A program made the position numbers and the translations under genes. From contig JAEWST010000073.1 in NCBI GenBank assembly GCA_023398105.1, forward strand, positions 1 to 64,000: a stretch of 64,000 bases of DNA. The letters run 5' to 3'. This document shows, piece by piece, positions 7,984-15,731 of this stretch (its first letter is position 1; each line of letters starts with the position of its first letter). The DNA comes from Bacillota bacterium (GTDB lineage Bacteria; Bacillota; Clostridia; Acetivibrionales; DSM-1351). The notes under the pieces were generated by a model, which was given only the letters and a program-made list of their open reading frames with translations, did no database searches and was not told the DNA's origin.

Positions 7984-8661
7984 TTACCTGCTTTCTTTTG
8001 CTTGGCAAAATAGTTTCCCTTCGCAGTCTATACTTGCAAAGAGCACATCCTTAAAGGACTTAATGCCAATTTTATTAAGTTGAACTTCGAGCATGGACTT
8101 ATCTAAATTAATTCGCTTCAAGTTTTCTATAATTAAATCTCCATCTATTATTAATTCAGTTGCAGGAGCCTCATATTTTGCTTTTATATTTAAATCTTCT
8201 GGTGTAACACATCTTTTGGAAGCATTTGGAACTACGCTAAGCTGTCCGTTGGATTCTAATATAGCAAACTCAACATCGGCAATATTATATATATCTTTGC
8301 TTCTAAGTTGCTCTAGCAAATCATTTAACGTATATAACTCATTTTGAAAAACACTTTCATTTATTTTTCCAGCGGAAATTAGTACACTTGGTTTGCCGCA
8401 AATTATATTTCTTGCTTTTGTACTCTTTAAGGCTACAAAGGATATCATAATCTGAATTGCCAACATTGTTAAAATAGGTATTATTCCATGCATTAAGGGA
8501 ACGCCTGTATTTTGCATGGGAACAGAAGCTAGGTCAGAAATCATAATTGCTACAGCTAGTTCAAAGGGTTGTAACTCACCAATTTGTCTTTTTCCCATGA
8601 TTCGCATGGATACTATTACAATTGTATATAGTATTATCGTTCTAATAAAAACTACAAGCAA
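7984..8661 (-). CDS. yetF: DUF421 / YetF-family membrane protein
   Basis: 225 residues from a TTG at 8661, which has SD AAAGAGGT 7 nt upstream and gives the usual family length. A longer frame to 8784 exists, but its N terminus reads into a dispersed repeat. Hydrophobic helices lead into RIMGKRQIGELQPFELA, the DUF421 signature, followed by a soluble domain (NAYTL-like NELYTLNDLLEQLRSKDI...VEFAILESNGQLSV). YetF-type proteins are linked to spore membranes in Bacillus; the biochemical role is unclear. It is followed by the DUF4363 gene. Confidence 0.88.
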   Translation of the reverse strand: MLVVFIRTIILYTIVIVSMRIMGKRQIGELQPFELAVAIMISDLASVPMQNTGVPLMHGIIPILTMLAIQIMISFVALKSTKARNIICGKPSVLISAGKINESVFQNELYTLNDLLEQLRSKDIYNIADVEFAILESNGQLSVVPNASKRCVTPEDLNIKAKYEAPATELIIDGDLIIENLKRINLDKSMLEVQLNKIGIKSFKDVLFASIDCEGKLFCQAKESR

Positions 8662-8756
8662 TATATCTACCTCTTTCAAAATAATTATATATTTGATAGT
8701 ATTTTGTATTAAGAATAAAATAATACTTGGAAAAAGTAGCACTATTATATTTTTTT

Positions 8757-8815
8757 TATAACTAGGCAAGAAAATGTCCCCCACTTCTATAAGGCGGGTA
8801 CCACTTTGGTTATAA
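8757..8815 (+). repeat. Dispersed repeat family B, copy with deleted hairpin
   Basis: TATAAC at the left edge and GTTATA at the right edge bound a copy whose internal hairpin lacks the GTG of the second arm. It extends the false upstream reading frame of yetF. The remainder of the gap 8816-9162 holds family C-like sequence and a promoter. Confidence 0.7.
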
Positions 8816-8859
8816 TACAGGAATTTATGTGTTTACGAGAGTAAAAAAGCATTGGAATA

Positions 8860-8950
8860 CCTACAATTTTCAGTTAGGTAACTAAACTTTCCCACATGAA
8901 AAGTCGATCGGTGTTTAAACTTATCAATGGTTTGTTGCCGAAGAAGTTTG
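8860..8950 (+). repeat. Dispersed repeat family C-like sequence
   Basis: Contains AACTTTCCCACATGAAAAGT and CTTATCAATGGTTTGTTGCCG. Related words occur at 781-840 (inverted) and 35410-35470. Just upstream, GGAATTTATGTGTTTACGAG (8820-8839) is echoed at 11174-11193. Confidence 0.5.
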
Positions 8951-9041
8951 AGTAATATAGTATAAATAGATGTACATTGATATACTAATTTTGATAATTT
9001 TGAAACTAAAGAGTTGCATTTAAATTTTTTATCTAGGATAA

Positions 9042-9050
9042 TGGTATAAT
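9042..9050 (+). promoter_or_regulatory. Extended -10 promoter upstream of ktrA-like gene
   Basis: TGGTATAAT (TG-N-TATAAT) 113 nt before ATG 9163; no clear -35. The same extended -10 word occurs upstream of the ECF sigma gene and downstream of nrdR. Confidence 0.45.
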
Positions 9051-9162
9051 TAGAAAGTATTAGATTTATAAATAGTCATAATATAGAAGATTGAAGTCTT
9101 AAAATAATGTTGTAATAATCAAGTTGCGAGTATGACAACCAGTTATTTATTGGAGGATAGTT

Positions 9163-9780
9163 ATGCAGGTAGTTATTATAGGATGTGGTAAGGTTGGATC
9201 TAAATTTGCAGATATATTATCAAAAGAAGGAAATGATGTGGCAATAGTTTCTAACGATTCCAATCTGTTTAAAAATTTAAACCCTGATTTTGATGGCGTT
9301 ACTATAACAGGAGTTCCTATTGATCAGGATATACTTAAAATGGCAGGTATTGAAACAGCAGATGTCCTAGTTGCAGTTACAGAAGATGACAATATTAACA
9401 TAATGGTTTGTCAGGTGGCTAAAGAGATATTCAAAGTTCCGAAAGTGATTGCAAGGATATACAATCCAGCACGAGAGCATATTTTCCATGAATTTGGACT
9501 TGAGACTATTTGTCCTACGGACATAACTGTAAATGTTATGAGGGCATCAATGGAATCTGGAAACGATATAAGTACACATGTAATTGGTAACACATCTATT
9601 GTTTTTAGACATATACAGCTTGAAAACAGTTATATTGGTAGAAAGATTGAGCATATAAAAGTCAAGGAAGGCATGATATTTGGTGTGGTTAGAGCTGGAG
9701 AATTTATATTTGCAAACAGAGCAGGGAAATTAATTAAGAATGATGTTGTTGTTGTGGCAGATAATGCTAAAAGGTATTAG
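9163..9780 (+). CDS. TrkA/KtrA-type potassium-channel regulatory protein (copy 1)
   Basis: 205 residues with an RCK/TrkA-N Rossmann domain (GCGKVG at 7-12, acidic turn at VAIVSND) and a short TrkA-C domain after about residue 135. Such proteins form gating rings on KtrB/TrkH K+ channels and bind NAD(H)/ATP or c-di-AMP. SD GGAGGATAG precedes the ATG. No channel subunit is in the window. A second paralogue follows at 10169, with a 388-bp repeat-filled gap between them. The pair resembles the two-gene TrkA sets of Clostridia. Confidence 0.88.
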   Translation: MQVVIIGCGKVGSKFADILSKEGNDVAIVSNDSNLFKNLNPDFDGVTITGVPIDQDILKMAGIETADVLVAVTEDDNINIMVCQVAKEIFKVPKVIARIYNPAREHIFHEFGLETICPTDITVNVMRASMESGNDISTHVIGNTSIVFRHIQLENSYIGRKIEHIKVKEGMIFGVVRAGEFIFANRAGKLIKNDVVVVADNAKRY

Positions 9781-9965
9781 CTCGAAAATAAAGTTAGTAC
9801 AAACATGGTGCCTTTTCGAGCCGCAAAACCGCTTGCGGTTTTGTAGTAAGACGATTCTACAACCATGGTGTCTTTTCGAGCCGCAAAACCGCTTGCGGTT
9901 TTGTAGTAAGGCAATTGTACAAACATGGTGCTAGTTCAAGCAAGCAAAAACCCGCAAGCGGGTTT
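9779..9965 (+). repeat. Family A palindromic repeat, three tandem units (60 bp)
   Basis: Units at 9781, 9841 and 9901 contain AGCTCGAAAA at the left edge of unit 1, ACATGGTGCCTTTTCGAGCC, and a hairpin with arms AAAACCGC/GCGGTTTT. The last unit ends in a longer hairpin (AAAACCCGC/GCGGGTTTTT) that could terminate the ktrA transcript. The gap 9781-10168 is filled by this array and by a duplicated leader. Confidence 0.8.
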
Positions 9966-10025
9966 TTGACAGTGTTGTGTGAGGCTATAAGGAAGATTGT
10001 ATGTCTATAATAGGTAGAGGTTTTA

Positions 10026-10167
10026 CACGATAGTTAATTAAATTTTATTGCCTAAAGTAGGCGTGGGAGGTTAGCTTTAAAGAACTTGACTTAAGCTATT
10101 AAAAAGGAGGCGTACCTCCACGATAGTTAATTAAATTTTACTGCCTAAAGTAGGCGTGGGAGGTTAG
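10026..10167 (+). promoter_or_regulatory. Duplicated hairpin-SD leader with switchable anti-SD
   Basis: A 49-bp segment starting CACGATAGTTAATTAAATTT is present twice (10026-10074 and 10119-10167, one mismatch). In the second copy GCCTA (10143-10147) pairs with TAGGC (10151-10155), and CCTCCACG (10115-10122) can pair with the SD region at 10155-10163. The same CCTCC can alternatively pair with GGAGG at 10106-10110. The two pairings exclude each other, giving SD-masked and SD-open states. The first copy has the SD but no start codon. Confidence 0.55.
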
Positions 10168-10168
10168 T

Positions 10169-10825
10169 ATGAACATTATAATTGTGGGTGGTGGAAAGGT
10201 TGGCTATTATTTAGCTAAGACGCTTCTGCAATATAAACATAAAATAGCTGTTATTGAAAGAAAAAGAGATTTGTGTGAGAAAATCGCAAATGAGCTGAGG
10301 ATAGCCGTTGTCAATGGAGATGGCACAAATATAGAGTATTTAACTGACTGTCAAGTTAATGAATCGGATACTTTTATTGCTGTAACAGGCAAGGATGAGG
10401 ATAATTTAATTGCCTGTCAGCTTGCAAAAAGAAATTTTGGAGTAGCAAGAACAATTGCAAGAGTTAATAATCCTAAAAATATAGTTGTATTTGAAAAATT
10501 GGGCGTAGATATTGCCTTGAGTAGTACTTCAATAATAGCTGATTTGATTGAGCAAGAGGTGGATTTCATGGGCATGAAGACACTCATGAAACTCAAGGGT
10601 GGTAAGGTGGCACTAAGTGAAATCACTATTACAGGGTCATCTCCAGTTTTAAATAAATCCTTAAGGGAAATAACAATTCCTAAGGACTGTGTATTGATTT
10701 CTGTAATTAGGGGAGACTCTGTAGTAATTCCTAAGGGTGATACTGTTTTATTAGATGGAGATTTTATTATTACAGCATCCTCATTGAACGACCAGCAAGA
10801 ATTAAAGGAATTCTTTATAGGATAA
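10169..10825 (+). CDS. TrkA/KtrA-type potassium-channel regulatory protein (copy 2)
   Basis: 218 residues: TrkA-N with GGGKVG (7-12), acidic ERKRD end of strand two and NGDGTN, then a TrkA-C domain from about residue 140 (GKVALSEITI...VPKGDTVLLDGD style ending). It presumably partners the preceding paralogue in regulating K+ uptake. The ATG lies 6 nt after GGGAGG in the hairpin leader, so translation of this copy may be controlled separately from copy 1. Confidence 0.88.
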   Translation: MNIIIVGGGKVGYYLAKTLLQYKHKIAVIERKRDLCEKIANELRIAVVNGDGTNIEYLTDCQVNESDTFIAVTGKDEDNLIACQLAKRNFGVARTIARVNNPKNIVVFEKLGVDIALSSTSIIADLIEQEVDFMGMKTLMKLKGGKVALSEITITGSSPVLNKSLREITIPKDCVLISVIRGDSVVIPKGDTVLLDGDFIITASSLNDQQELKEFFIG

Positions 10826-10882
10826 TATTGATCATATTTTAATATTATTTTAATAATAAAGTTGAATAATAAATTATTGTTG

Positions 10883-10912
10883 TTGCAAAGGCGTTGTTTA
10901 ATGTGGTAGAAT
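10883..10912 (+). promoter_or_regulatory. Probable promoter of the tyrS T-box transcript
   Basis: TTGCAA (10883-10888), 18-nt spacer, TAGAAT (10907-10912), just upstream of the T-box stem I. Confidence 0.5.
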
Positions 10913-10914
10913 TG

Positions 10915-11170
10915 TTCAAAGAATATTTAAAGCGATGATTAATTCCATTAGCTGCCTGCAGTTATTTTTAGAGAGCAATCTGGTTGGTGAAAAGATTGAA
11001 ATACGCAGAAACGGTGAATTACAAATTATGAGCTGCTTATGTCGGGTATGCCCGTTATAGCTTATTAAGACATCTATTTATCAAAATTAATATGATAATA
11101 ATAGGTGTGAATTAAGGTGGTACCACGAGCTCTTCGTCCTTATATTAGGATAAAGGGCTTTTATTATTGT
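10915..11170 (+). promoter_or_regulatory. T-box leader for tyrS (candidate Tyr specifier)
   Basis: The conserved T-box AAGGTGGTACCACG is at 11114-11127, followed by a terminator with arms AGCTCTTCGTCCTTA and TAGGATAAAGGGCT and a T-rich run to about 11167. Upstream, a stem I region begins near 10955, and TAC at 11020-11022 in GAATTACAAA fits a tyrosine specifier. Uncharged tRNA-Tyr would stabilise the antiterminator. The terminator lies 228 nt before the tyrS ATG; that interval (11168-11395) includes sequence shared with 8820-8870, so a repeat appears to have been inserted. Confidence 0.88.
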
Positions 11171-11395
11171 ATAGGAATTTATATGTTTTGGAGAGTTATA
11201 AAGGCATTGATAATCTGGGCTTGAATGTGTACTATAAAATTCTAAATTCTTATCTTTCCAGTTTAGAAGTGCCAAGTAAACACAAAGCATTTTCTAGAAG
11301 GGGACTTAAGCAGGAGTTATTTTTGAATATAGGGATTCAGATGATTGAAATATAGACTTGTTGATCTATTAAAATAATTAAAGGAGTGACTTGAA

Positions 11396-12625
11396 ATGAA
11401 AAATGTTTTTGATGTTTTGCAAGAGAGAGGCTTTATTGCTCAGATAACACATGAAGATGAGGTTAAAAAGCTATTAAGTGAAAAAAAGGTAACTTTTTAT
11501 ATTGGGTTTGATCCTACTGCGGATAGTTTACATGTGGGACATTTTCTACAGCTAATGGTTATGGCTCATATGCAACAGAATGGTCACAGACCCATTGCAC
11601 TTATTGGTGGCGGAACTGCAATGGTTGGAGATCCAACAGGCAAAAACGATATGAGAAAAATGATGACAAAAGAAATTATTGCTCACAATTCAAACTGCTT
11701 TAAAACACAAATTTCAAAATTTATTGATTTTTCTGATGACAAAGCAATTATGGTGGACAATTCTGATTGGCTCTTAGAACTAAACTATGTTGAATTTTTA
11801 AGAAATGTTGGAGTTCATTTTTCTGTAAATAGAATGCTTACAGCTGAATGTTTTAAGAGCAGAATGGAGAAAGGATTAACATTCTTAGAGTTTAATTACA
11901 TGCTAATGCAGAGCTATGATTTTTTGGTGTTAAATAAAAAATATGATTGTCAAATGCAATTGGGCGGTGACGATCAATGGTCTAACATTCTAGGGGGACT
12001 TGAGCTTGTCAGAAAGTGTGAAGCAAAGAGCGTTTATGGTATGACATTTACTCTTCTCACTACAAGCGAGGGTAAAAAGATGGGAAAAACTGAGGGAGGA
12101 GCTATTTGGCTTGATCCTCAAAAAACAAGTCCCTACGAATTTTACCAATACTGGAGAAATGTCAGTGATAACGATGTTGAAAGATGTTTGGCGTTGTTGA
12201 CTTTCTTACCAATGGAAGAGGTTAAAAGATTAGGTGCTCTTAAGGATGCACAAATAAATGAAGCGAAAGCTGTGCTTGCTTTTGAAGTTACAAAAATTGT
12301 TCATGGTGATACAGAGGCATTAAAAGCAAAAGAGGCAGCAGAGGCGATTTTTGGAGGTAAAGGCAAATCAGACAACATTCCATCAATTGAAATTAGCTCA
12401 ACAGAACTTGAAGCAGGAATAAAAATTACTGATTTATTAGTAATTGCTGGTTTAACACCTTCAAAGAGTGAAGCTCGCAGAGCTGTTCAGCAGGGCGGAG
12501 TATCTCTAAATGAAAACAAAGTTGATAGTTTTGAATATGTTGTAGGAAAAACTGATTTGATTGATGACCAGATGATGCTACAAAGAGGTAAAAAGAACTT
12601 TGTAAGAATTAAAATAAACAATTAA
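11396..12625 (+). CDS. tyrS: Tyrosine--tRNA ligase
   Basis: 409 residues, full-length class I enzyme charging tRNA-Tyr. The HIGH motif reads HVGH (about 46-49) after FDPTADSL, the tyrosine-binding region is MLMQSYDF...QLGGDDQW, the KMSKS equivalent is KKMGKT (about 230), and a C-terminal S4 domain (SKSEARRAVQQGGVSLN) ends the protein. SD AAGGAGTG precedes the ATG. The T-box leader upstream supports tyrosine-responsive control, and a terminator follows. Confidence 0.97.
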   Translation: MKNVFDVLQERGFIAQITHEDEVKKLLSEKKVTFYIGFDPTADSLHVGHFLQLMVMAHMQQNGHRPIALIGGGTAMVGDPTGKNDMRKMMTKEIIAHNSNCFKTQISKFIDFSDDKAIMVDNSDWLLELNYVEFLRNVGVHFSVNRMLTAECFKSRMEKGLTFLEFNYMLMQSYDFLVLNKKYDCQMQLGGDDQWSNILGGLELVRKCEAKSVYGMTFTLLTTSEGKKMGKTEGGAIWLDPQKTSPYEFYQYWRNVSDNDVERCLALLTFLPMEEVKRLGALKDAQINEAKAVLAFEVTKIVHGDTEALKAKEAAEAIFGGKGKSDNIPSIEISSTELEAGIKITDLLVIAGLTPSKSEARRAVQQGGVSLNENKVDSFEYVVGKTDLIDDQMMLQRGKKNFVRIKINN

Positions 12626-12635
12626 ACTCTCTAAA

Positions 12636-12668
12636 AGAGGCTTGTGGCTTTGGCTGCAAGCCTTTTAT
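12636..12668 (+). terminator. Terminator after tyrS
   Basis: AGGCTTG (12638-12644) pairs with CAAGCCT (12657-12663), followed by TTTATT. Confidence 0.85.
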
Positions 12669-12853
12669 TAAAGGAAAAACTCAGCCTTTCAAATCTTCTG
12701 CTTCATCTTTCCTATACAAAAATTGAGTTTCTCAATTTTCTGTCCTTCAAAGGTTTCTAGAATAAAATTTTAAATATTTGAAACAATATTATAGAACTCG
12801 GATTTCTTATAACGGTAAAAAATCAGAGTAATAATAATACAAGGAGGATTTCT

Positions 12854-13048
12854 ATGCCACTTACAAGTAAAGAACTTATGCTAATACAAGATAATATTAG
12901 CATGTGTGAAAACAACATAAAATATTTACAGGGCTGTTCACAGCTTGCAACTGATAGTCAGGTGAAAAATCTCTGTAATCAATTGGCAAGCGAGGAGAAG
13001 AACGATTTGCAAATACTGATGAAGCATGTAAATACTGCTACACAATAA
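12854..13048 (+). CDS. Small helical protein, possible spore-coat partner
   Basis: 64 residues, predicted helical (SKELMLIQDNISMCENNIKYL...LASEEKNDLQILMKHV). I do not recognise a named family with certainty, but the pattern resembles short coat-associated proteins encoded before Coat_F genes. It has a strong SD (AAGGAGG) and is followed 18 nt later by a Coat_F gene. The two Cys residues (38-57 region) are not in a metal motif. Confidence 0.6.
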   Translation: MPLTSKELMLIQDNISMCENNIKYLQGCSQLATDSQVKNLCNQLASEEKNDLQILMKHVNTATQ

Positions 13049-13066
13049 TTAATAGGAGGCGATATT

Positions 13067-13336
13067 TTGGCAAATTTAACTGACAAAGAAATAATGTCAT
13101 CAATTTTAAATGAACACAAGCTGTCTGCATCTTCTTTAACAAATTTGGTACTTGAAAGTGCTTGCCCAATGTTAAGAAGTGACGTTCAAAGCATTTTGAC
13201 AAAGACTTTTAATGGTCAAAAGCAAGTTTTTGATATGATGTCTCAAAAAGGATGGTATCCTGTTCAAAATGCTAATCCACAAGATATTTCAATGGCACAG
13301 CAAAAGGTAAGAAATATTCAATCACAGATGTCATAA
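13067..13336 (+). CDS. Coat_F domain spore coat protein
   Basis: 89 residues matching the Coat_F family: LTDKEIMSSILNEHKLSASSLTNLVLESACPMLRSD, then FNGQKQVFDMMSQKGWYPVQNA, the typical 'KGWY' segment. These are small proteins of the spore coat (CotF-like). TTG at 13067 is chosen because AGGAGG precedes it by 9 nt. It is transcribed with the small gene before it and ends at a long hairpin terminator. Confidence 0.85.
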   Translation: MANLTDKEIMSSILNEHKLSASSLTNLVLESACPMLRSDVQSILTKTFNGQKQVFDMMSQKGWYPVQNANPQDISMAQQKVRNIQSQMS

Positions 13337-13350
13337 AACAATAATTCTAA

Positions 13351-13418
13351 GGGCAGTTTAAACAATATAGATACAGTCTTATAAAATTGTATGTATAAAG
13401 TTCAAACTGCTCTTTTTA
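13351..13418 (+). terminator. Long-loop terminator after cotF-like gene
   Basis: GGGCAGTTTAAAC (13351-13363) pairs with the arm ending AAACTGCTC (to 13412), followed by TTTTTATA; the loop is about 36 nt. The rest of the gap up to 13809 holds a family C-like piece (13433-13490) and nothing else I recognise. Confidence 0.7.
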
Positions 13419-13809
13419 TACATAATTAAACTTCGTTCATAAATCTATCGGTTCGAAAGAAATATCAAGGGTTTGTTGTAAAATTGAATTCAATTAGATG
13501 TCTTAGATTAACTCAAGCATTACTAATTCCTAAAGAATTATAGGGTAGTAACACTTTATAAACAAAAGCATAAAATAGTATTGCAGGGATATATTAAACA
13601 TAATCAAAGTCTACTGATAATTATTAATGTTTTTTGACTACTTATGCCTTTGATATGGAGTTTTATAAAGGTTGTGCTATAATAATAAAAAAATTATTGA
13701 ATGCCAATAATTGCTATATATGATTTGCCAATTAGAGTATTATAAGGAGGGAATCACGTGGAATTAAAGATATTAATATTGTCTCAATGTGACGGAGGTG
13801 TGTTATATT

Positions 13810-14169
13810 ATGAGCAAAATAATAGTCACGGGAGGTAAAAAATTAAAAGGTGAGATTAGAATTGATGGAGCAAAAAATTCAGTCTTACCAATACTAGCTG
13901 CTACAATCTTAAACGGGGAAGAAAATATAATTAAAAATTGCCCAATGTTTAAAGATGTAGAAGTTATTTTAGATATTTTAAGAACTCTGGGATGCAAAGT
14001 AAAAGTAGAAGATAATACAGCGATAATAGATTCGACTACAATATCTTCTACTATTGTACCTGAAAATCTTGCAACAGAAATGAGGTCTTCAATAATTTTA
14101 ATGGGACCGCTACTGGCAAGAGAAGGCAAAGTTACTATAAGCTATCCAGGTGATTGTGTTATAATATGA
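13810..14169 (+). pseudogene. murA: 5' fragment of UDP-GlcNAc enolpyruvyl transferase (murA), interrupted
   Basis: 119 residues equivalent to the first ~116 of MurA, which transfers enolpyruvate from PEP to UDP-GlcNAc, the first committed step of peptidoglycan synthesis. SD GGAGGTG (13793-13799) and ATG 13810 give MSKIIVTGGKKLKGEIRIDG, then the catalytic Lys-Asn in GAKNS (about 21-25) and EMRSSIILMGPLLAR. Reading runs into the active-site loop (YPGDC, the Cys115 region) and then stops in unrelated sequence after VII. The remaining ~300 residues are found at 26363-27297 on the same strand. The gene is therefore split by about 12.2 kb. Confidence 0.9.
14126..14158 (+). repeat. Left copy of the direct repeat bounding the murA split
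   Basis: Shares GCAAAGTTAC (10/10) and CAGGTG-A/G-TTGTG with 26363-26389. After allowing a 6-bp gap, 23 of 27 positions match. Both copies encode the murA KVT...GGC loop region, so the site is duplicated at the two edges of the intervening segment. Confidence 0.75.
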
Positions 14170-14172
14170 ATA

Positions 14173-14589
14173 TCAAACAATTTCTTTTAGCTTAGCTAAT
14201 TCCAATTTCATTTTTCTATATTCTAATGCCTTTCTAATTTTGTTAATAAATATAAGTTTATCTGTTTGAGTTAATGGTTTTTTGATGTAATCAAAAATAT
14301 CATAAGCAAAGGCTTTTTCGTAAACATCCTTTTCAGCACTTGAAGCTACAATAATTGGAATTTTCTTGTATAAATCAGTTTTAGAAAACAATTCCAAAAA
14401 TCCAAATCCATCTAGAACAGGCATTTCTAAGTCTAAAATTATGATGTCTATATTTCGGCTTTCTATCATATCCAGAGCTTCTTTTCCATTAAGCGCAGAA
14501 ACAAAATTGATGTGTTCTCTGCAGAGATAATTTCTTAGAATTGCATTATCTAAAGCGTTATCATCAGTTACAAGAATTGTACTAACCAT
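14173..14589 (-). CDS. Single-domain response regulator (REC only)
   Basis: 138 residues forming a CheY-like receiver: acidic pair DD at 9-10, phosphoacceptor Asp in ILDLEMPVLDG (about 54), a Ser/Thr switch near SSAEKD and the conserved Lys in IKKPL (about 107). A short C-terminal helix follows; there is no output domain. SD AAGGAG lies 7 nt before ATG 14589. No histidine kinase is adjacent. Its stop codon is 4 nt from the end of the murA 5' frame, without a terminator between the convergent genes. It is the first gene of the segment that splits murA. Confidence 0.88.
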   Translation of the reverse strand: MVSTILVTDDNALDNAILRNYLCREHINFVSALNGKEALDMIESRNIDIIILDLEMPVLDGFGFLELFSKTDLYKKIPIIVASSAEKDVYEKAFAYDIFDYIKKPLTQTDKLIFINKIRKALEYRKMKLELAKLKEIV

Positions 14590-14611
14590 AGTTAACTCCT
14601 TAAAAAAAATT

Positions 14612-14712
14612 TTATTACATCAGCAGCGTGTAAGCTAGGCGAGAGATATTCTCACCGCCTGAAAACAAAAGCGGTACCCGCCACTTATAGAAGTGGGGGA
14701 CACGTTATATAT
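14612..14712 (-). repeat. Dispersed repeat family B, extended copy, inverted
   Basis: Reverse complement of the extended copy at 3232-3350, including the hairpin and the AGGCGGTGAGAATATCT tail. It lies upstream of the response regulator. The gap 14590-15114 holds this copy, an extended -10 box and one family A unit, and no credible gene. Confidence 0.75.
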
Positions 14713-14838
14713 AATTATTCTATAAAAAGCAGCAAGAACCTCCTTAATTATTCAAAAAAAATATAAAAGATTTTAGAAAAATATGTACATAGTATACAAA
14801 GCTTAATTTCGTTTTAACATTACACAAGATATATATTA

Positions 14839-14847
14839 TGGTATAAT
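14839..14847 (+). promoter_or_regulatory. Extended -10 promoter upstream of the ECF sigma gene
   Basis: TGGTATAAT at 14839-14847, 268 nt before the sigma gene. A family A repeat lies between it and the start codon. Confidence 0.4.
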
Positions 14848-14986
14848 ACTTAGGATAAAAGTCATAGAGTCGCACCTCTTATACTGATTTGAATTTAAAA
14901 TGGGGAATTGCATTTTATATAGTTGTATTTGCGTTGATGGAGCAAAGATTTGAAAATGTTGTTCAAATAATAATCTCCCACGCTCC

Positions 14987-15062
14987 TTTTCATATAACTT
15001 TCACTGCAAAAACCACTTGTGGTTTTTGGTGCTTGAAAATGCACTATGTTCGTACAAACTTT
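14987..15062 (-). repeat. Family A palindromic repeat, single inverted unit
   Basis: On the minus strand it reads GTACGAACATAGTGCATTTTC, then a hairpin with arms AAAAACCA and TGGTTTTT, like the units of the 25.9-26.4 kb array but in opposite orientation. The segment between the murA halves therefore has oppositely oriented family A copies near both ends. Confidence 0.7.
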
Positions 15063-15114
15063 TTCTATATTTTAAATACGAAATAGTATTACAAGAAAGT
15101 AGGATTAAAAAACT

Positions 15115-15711
15115 ATGAGACTTGAAAATGAAGAGCTTCTTTTAAATAAGGCGCGAGATGGGAATGTTCAAGCATTTGAGGAACTTACCCGCATTTATTA
15201 TATAAAAATATACAATATTTGTTATAGAATGCTTAATAATTCTGAGGATGCAATAGAGCAGGCACAAGAGACGTTTATAAAGGCATTTAAATATATTAAA
15301 GCTTTTAAAGGCAATTGCACTGTTTCCACATGGTTATATCGCATAGCAACTAATGTATGCCTTGATTTTTTGAGAAAGCACAAAAACAAGAAAGACATAT
15401 CTCTTGAGCAAAAAACCTTTGAGGATTTAAAGGTAGAAGATAGGCTCATTTCAAATAGTCCTGGACCTGAAAAACTGGCAGAAATTAACGCTCAAAGGAG
15501 AGCAATAAATGATGCTCTAGCTAAAATGAATGAAAAAAACAGACTGATGATTATACTTAGGGATGTAAACGGATTTAGCTATGAAGAAATAGCTGACATC
15601 CTTCAGTCACCCGTTGGAACAGTTAAATCAAGAATTAGTAGAGCGAGAGCTGAATTAAGAAATCTATTGTGCAGAGAGAAGGAACATTTATTTTCTGATT
15701 ACGTCAAATAA
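15115..15711 (+). CDS. ECF (sigma-70 family) RNA polymerase sigma factor
   Basis: 198 residues of group-4 sigma type. Region 2 spans about 22-90 (FEELTRIYY..NICYRMLNNSEDAIEQAQETFIKAF..STWLYRIATN), and region 4 about 135-185 (MNEKNRLMIILRDVNGFSYEEIADILQSPVGTVKSRISRAR). It directs polymerase to promoters under release by an anti-sigma factor. The next gene, 20 nt downstream, encodes a zinc-finger anti-sigma, which fixes the pairing. The SD is weak (GAAAGTAGG). The regulon cannot be read from this window. Confidence 0.93.
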   Translation: MRLENEELLLNKARDGNVQAFEELTRIYYIKIYNICYRMLNNSEDAIEQAQETFIKAFKYIKAFKGNCTVSTWLYRIATNVCLDFLRKHKNKKDISLEQKTFEDLKVEDRLISNSPGPEKLAEINAQRRAINDALAKMNEKNRLMIILRDVNGFSYEEIADILQSPVGTVKSRISRARAELRNLLCREKEHLFSDYVK

Positions 15712-15731
15712 TATTGAAGGGAGGAATAACA

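Noticed and set aside
8662..8784. Longer yetF start at 8784
   Set aside because: The extra N terminus is encoded by a family B repeat, and a good SD precedes TTG 8661.
11167..11355. 62-codon ORF between T-box and tyrS
   Set aside because: No SD, overlaps repeat-like sequence and has no recognisable protein features.
14889..15086. 65-codon ORF upstream of the ECF sigma gene
   Set aside because: It runs through an inverted family A repeat and lacks an SD.
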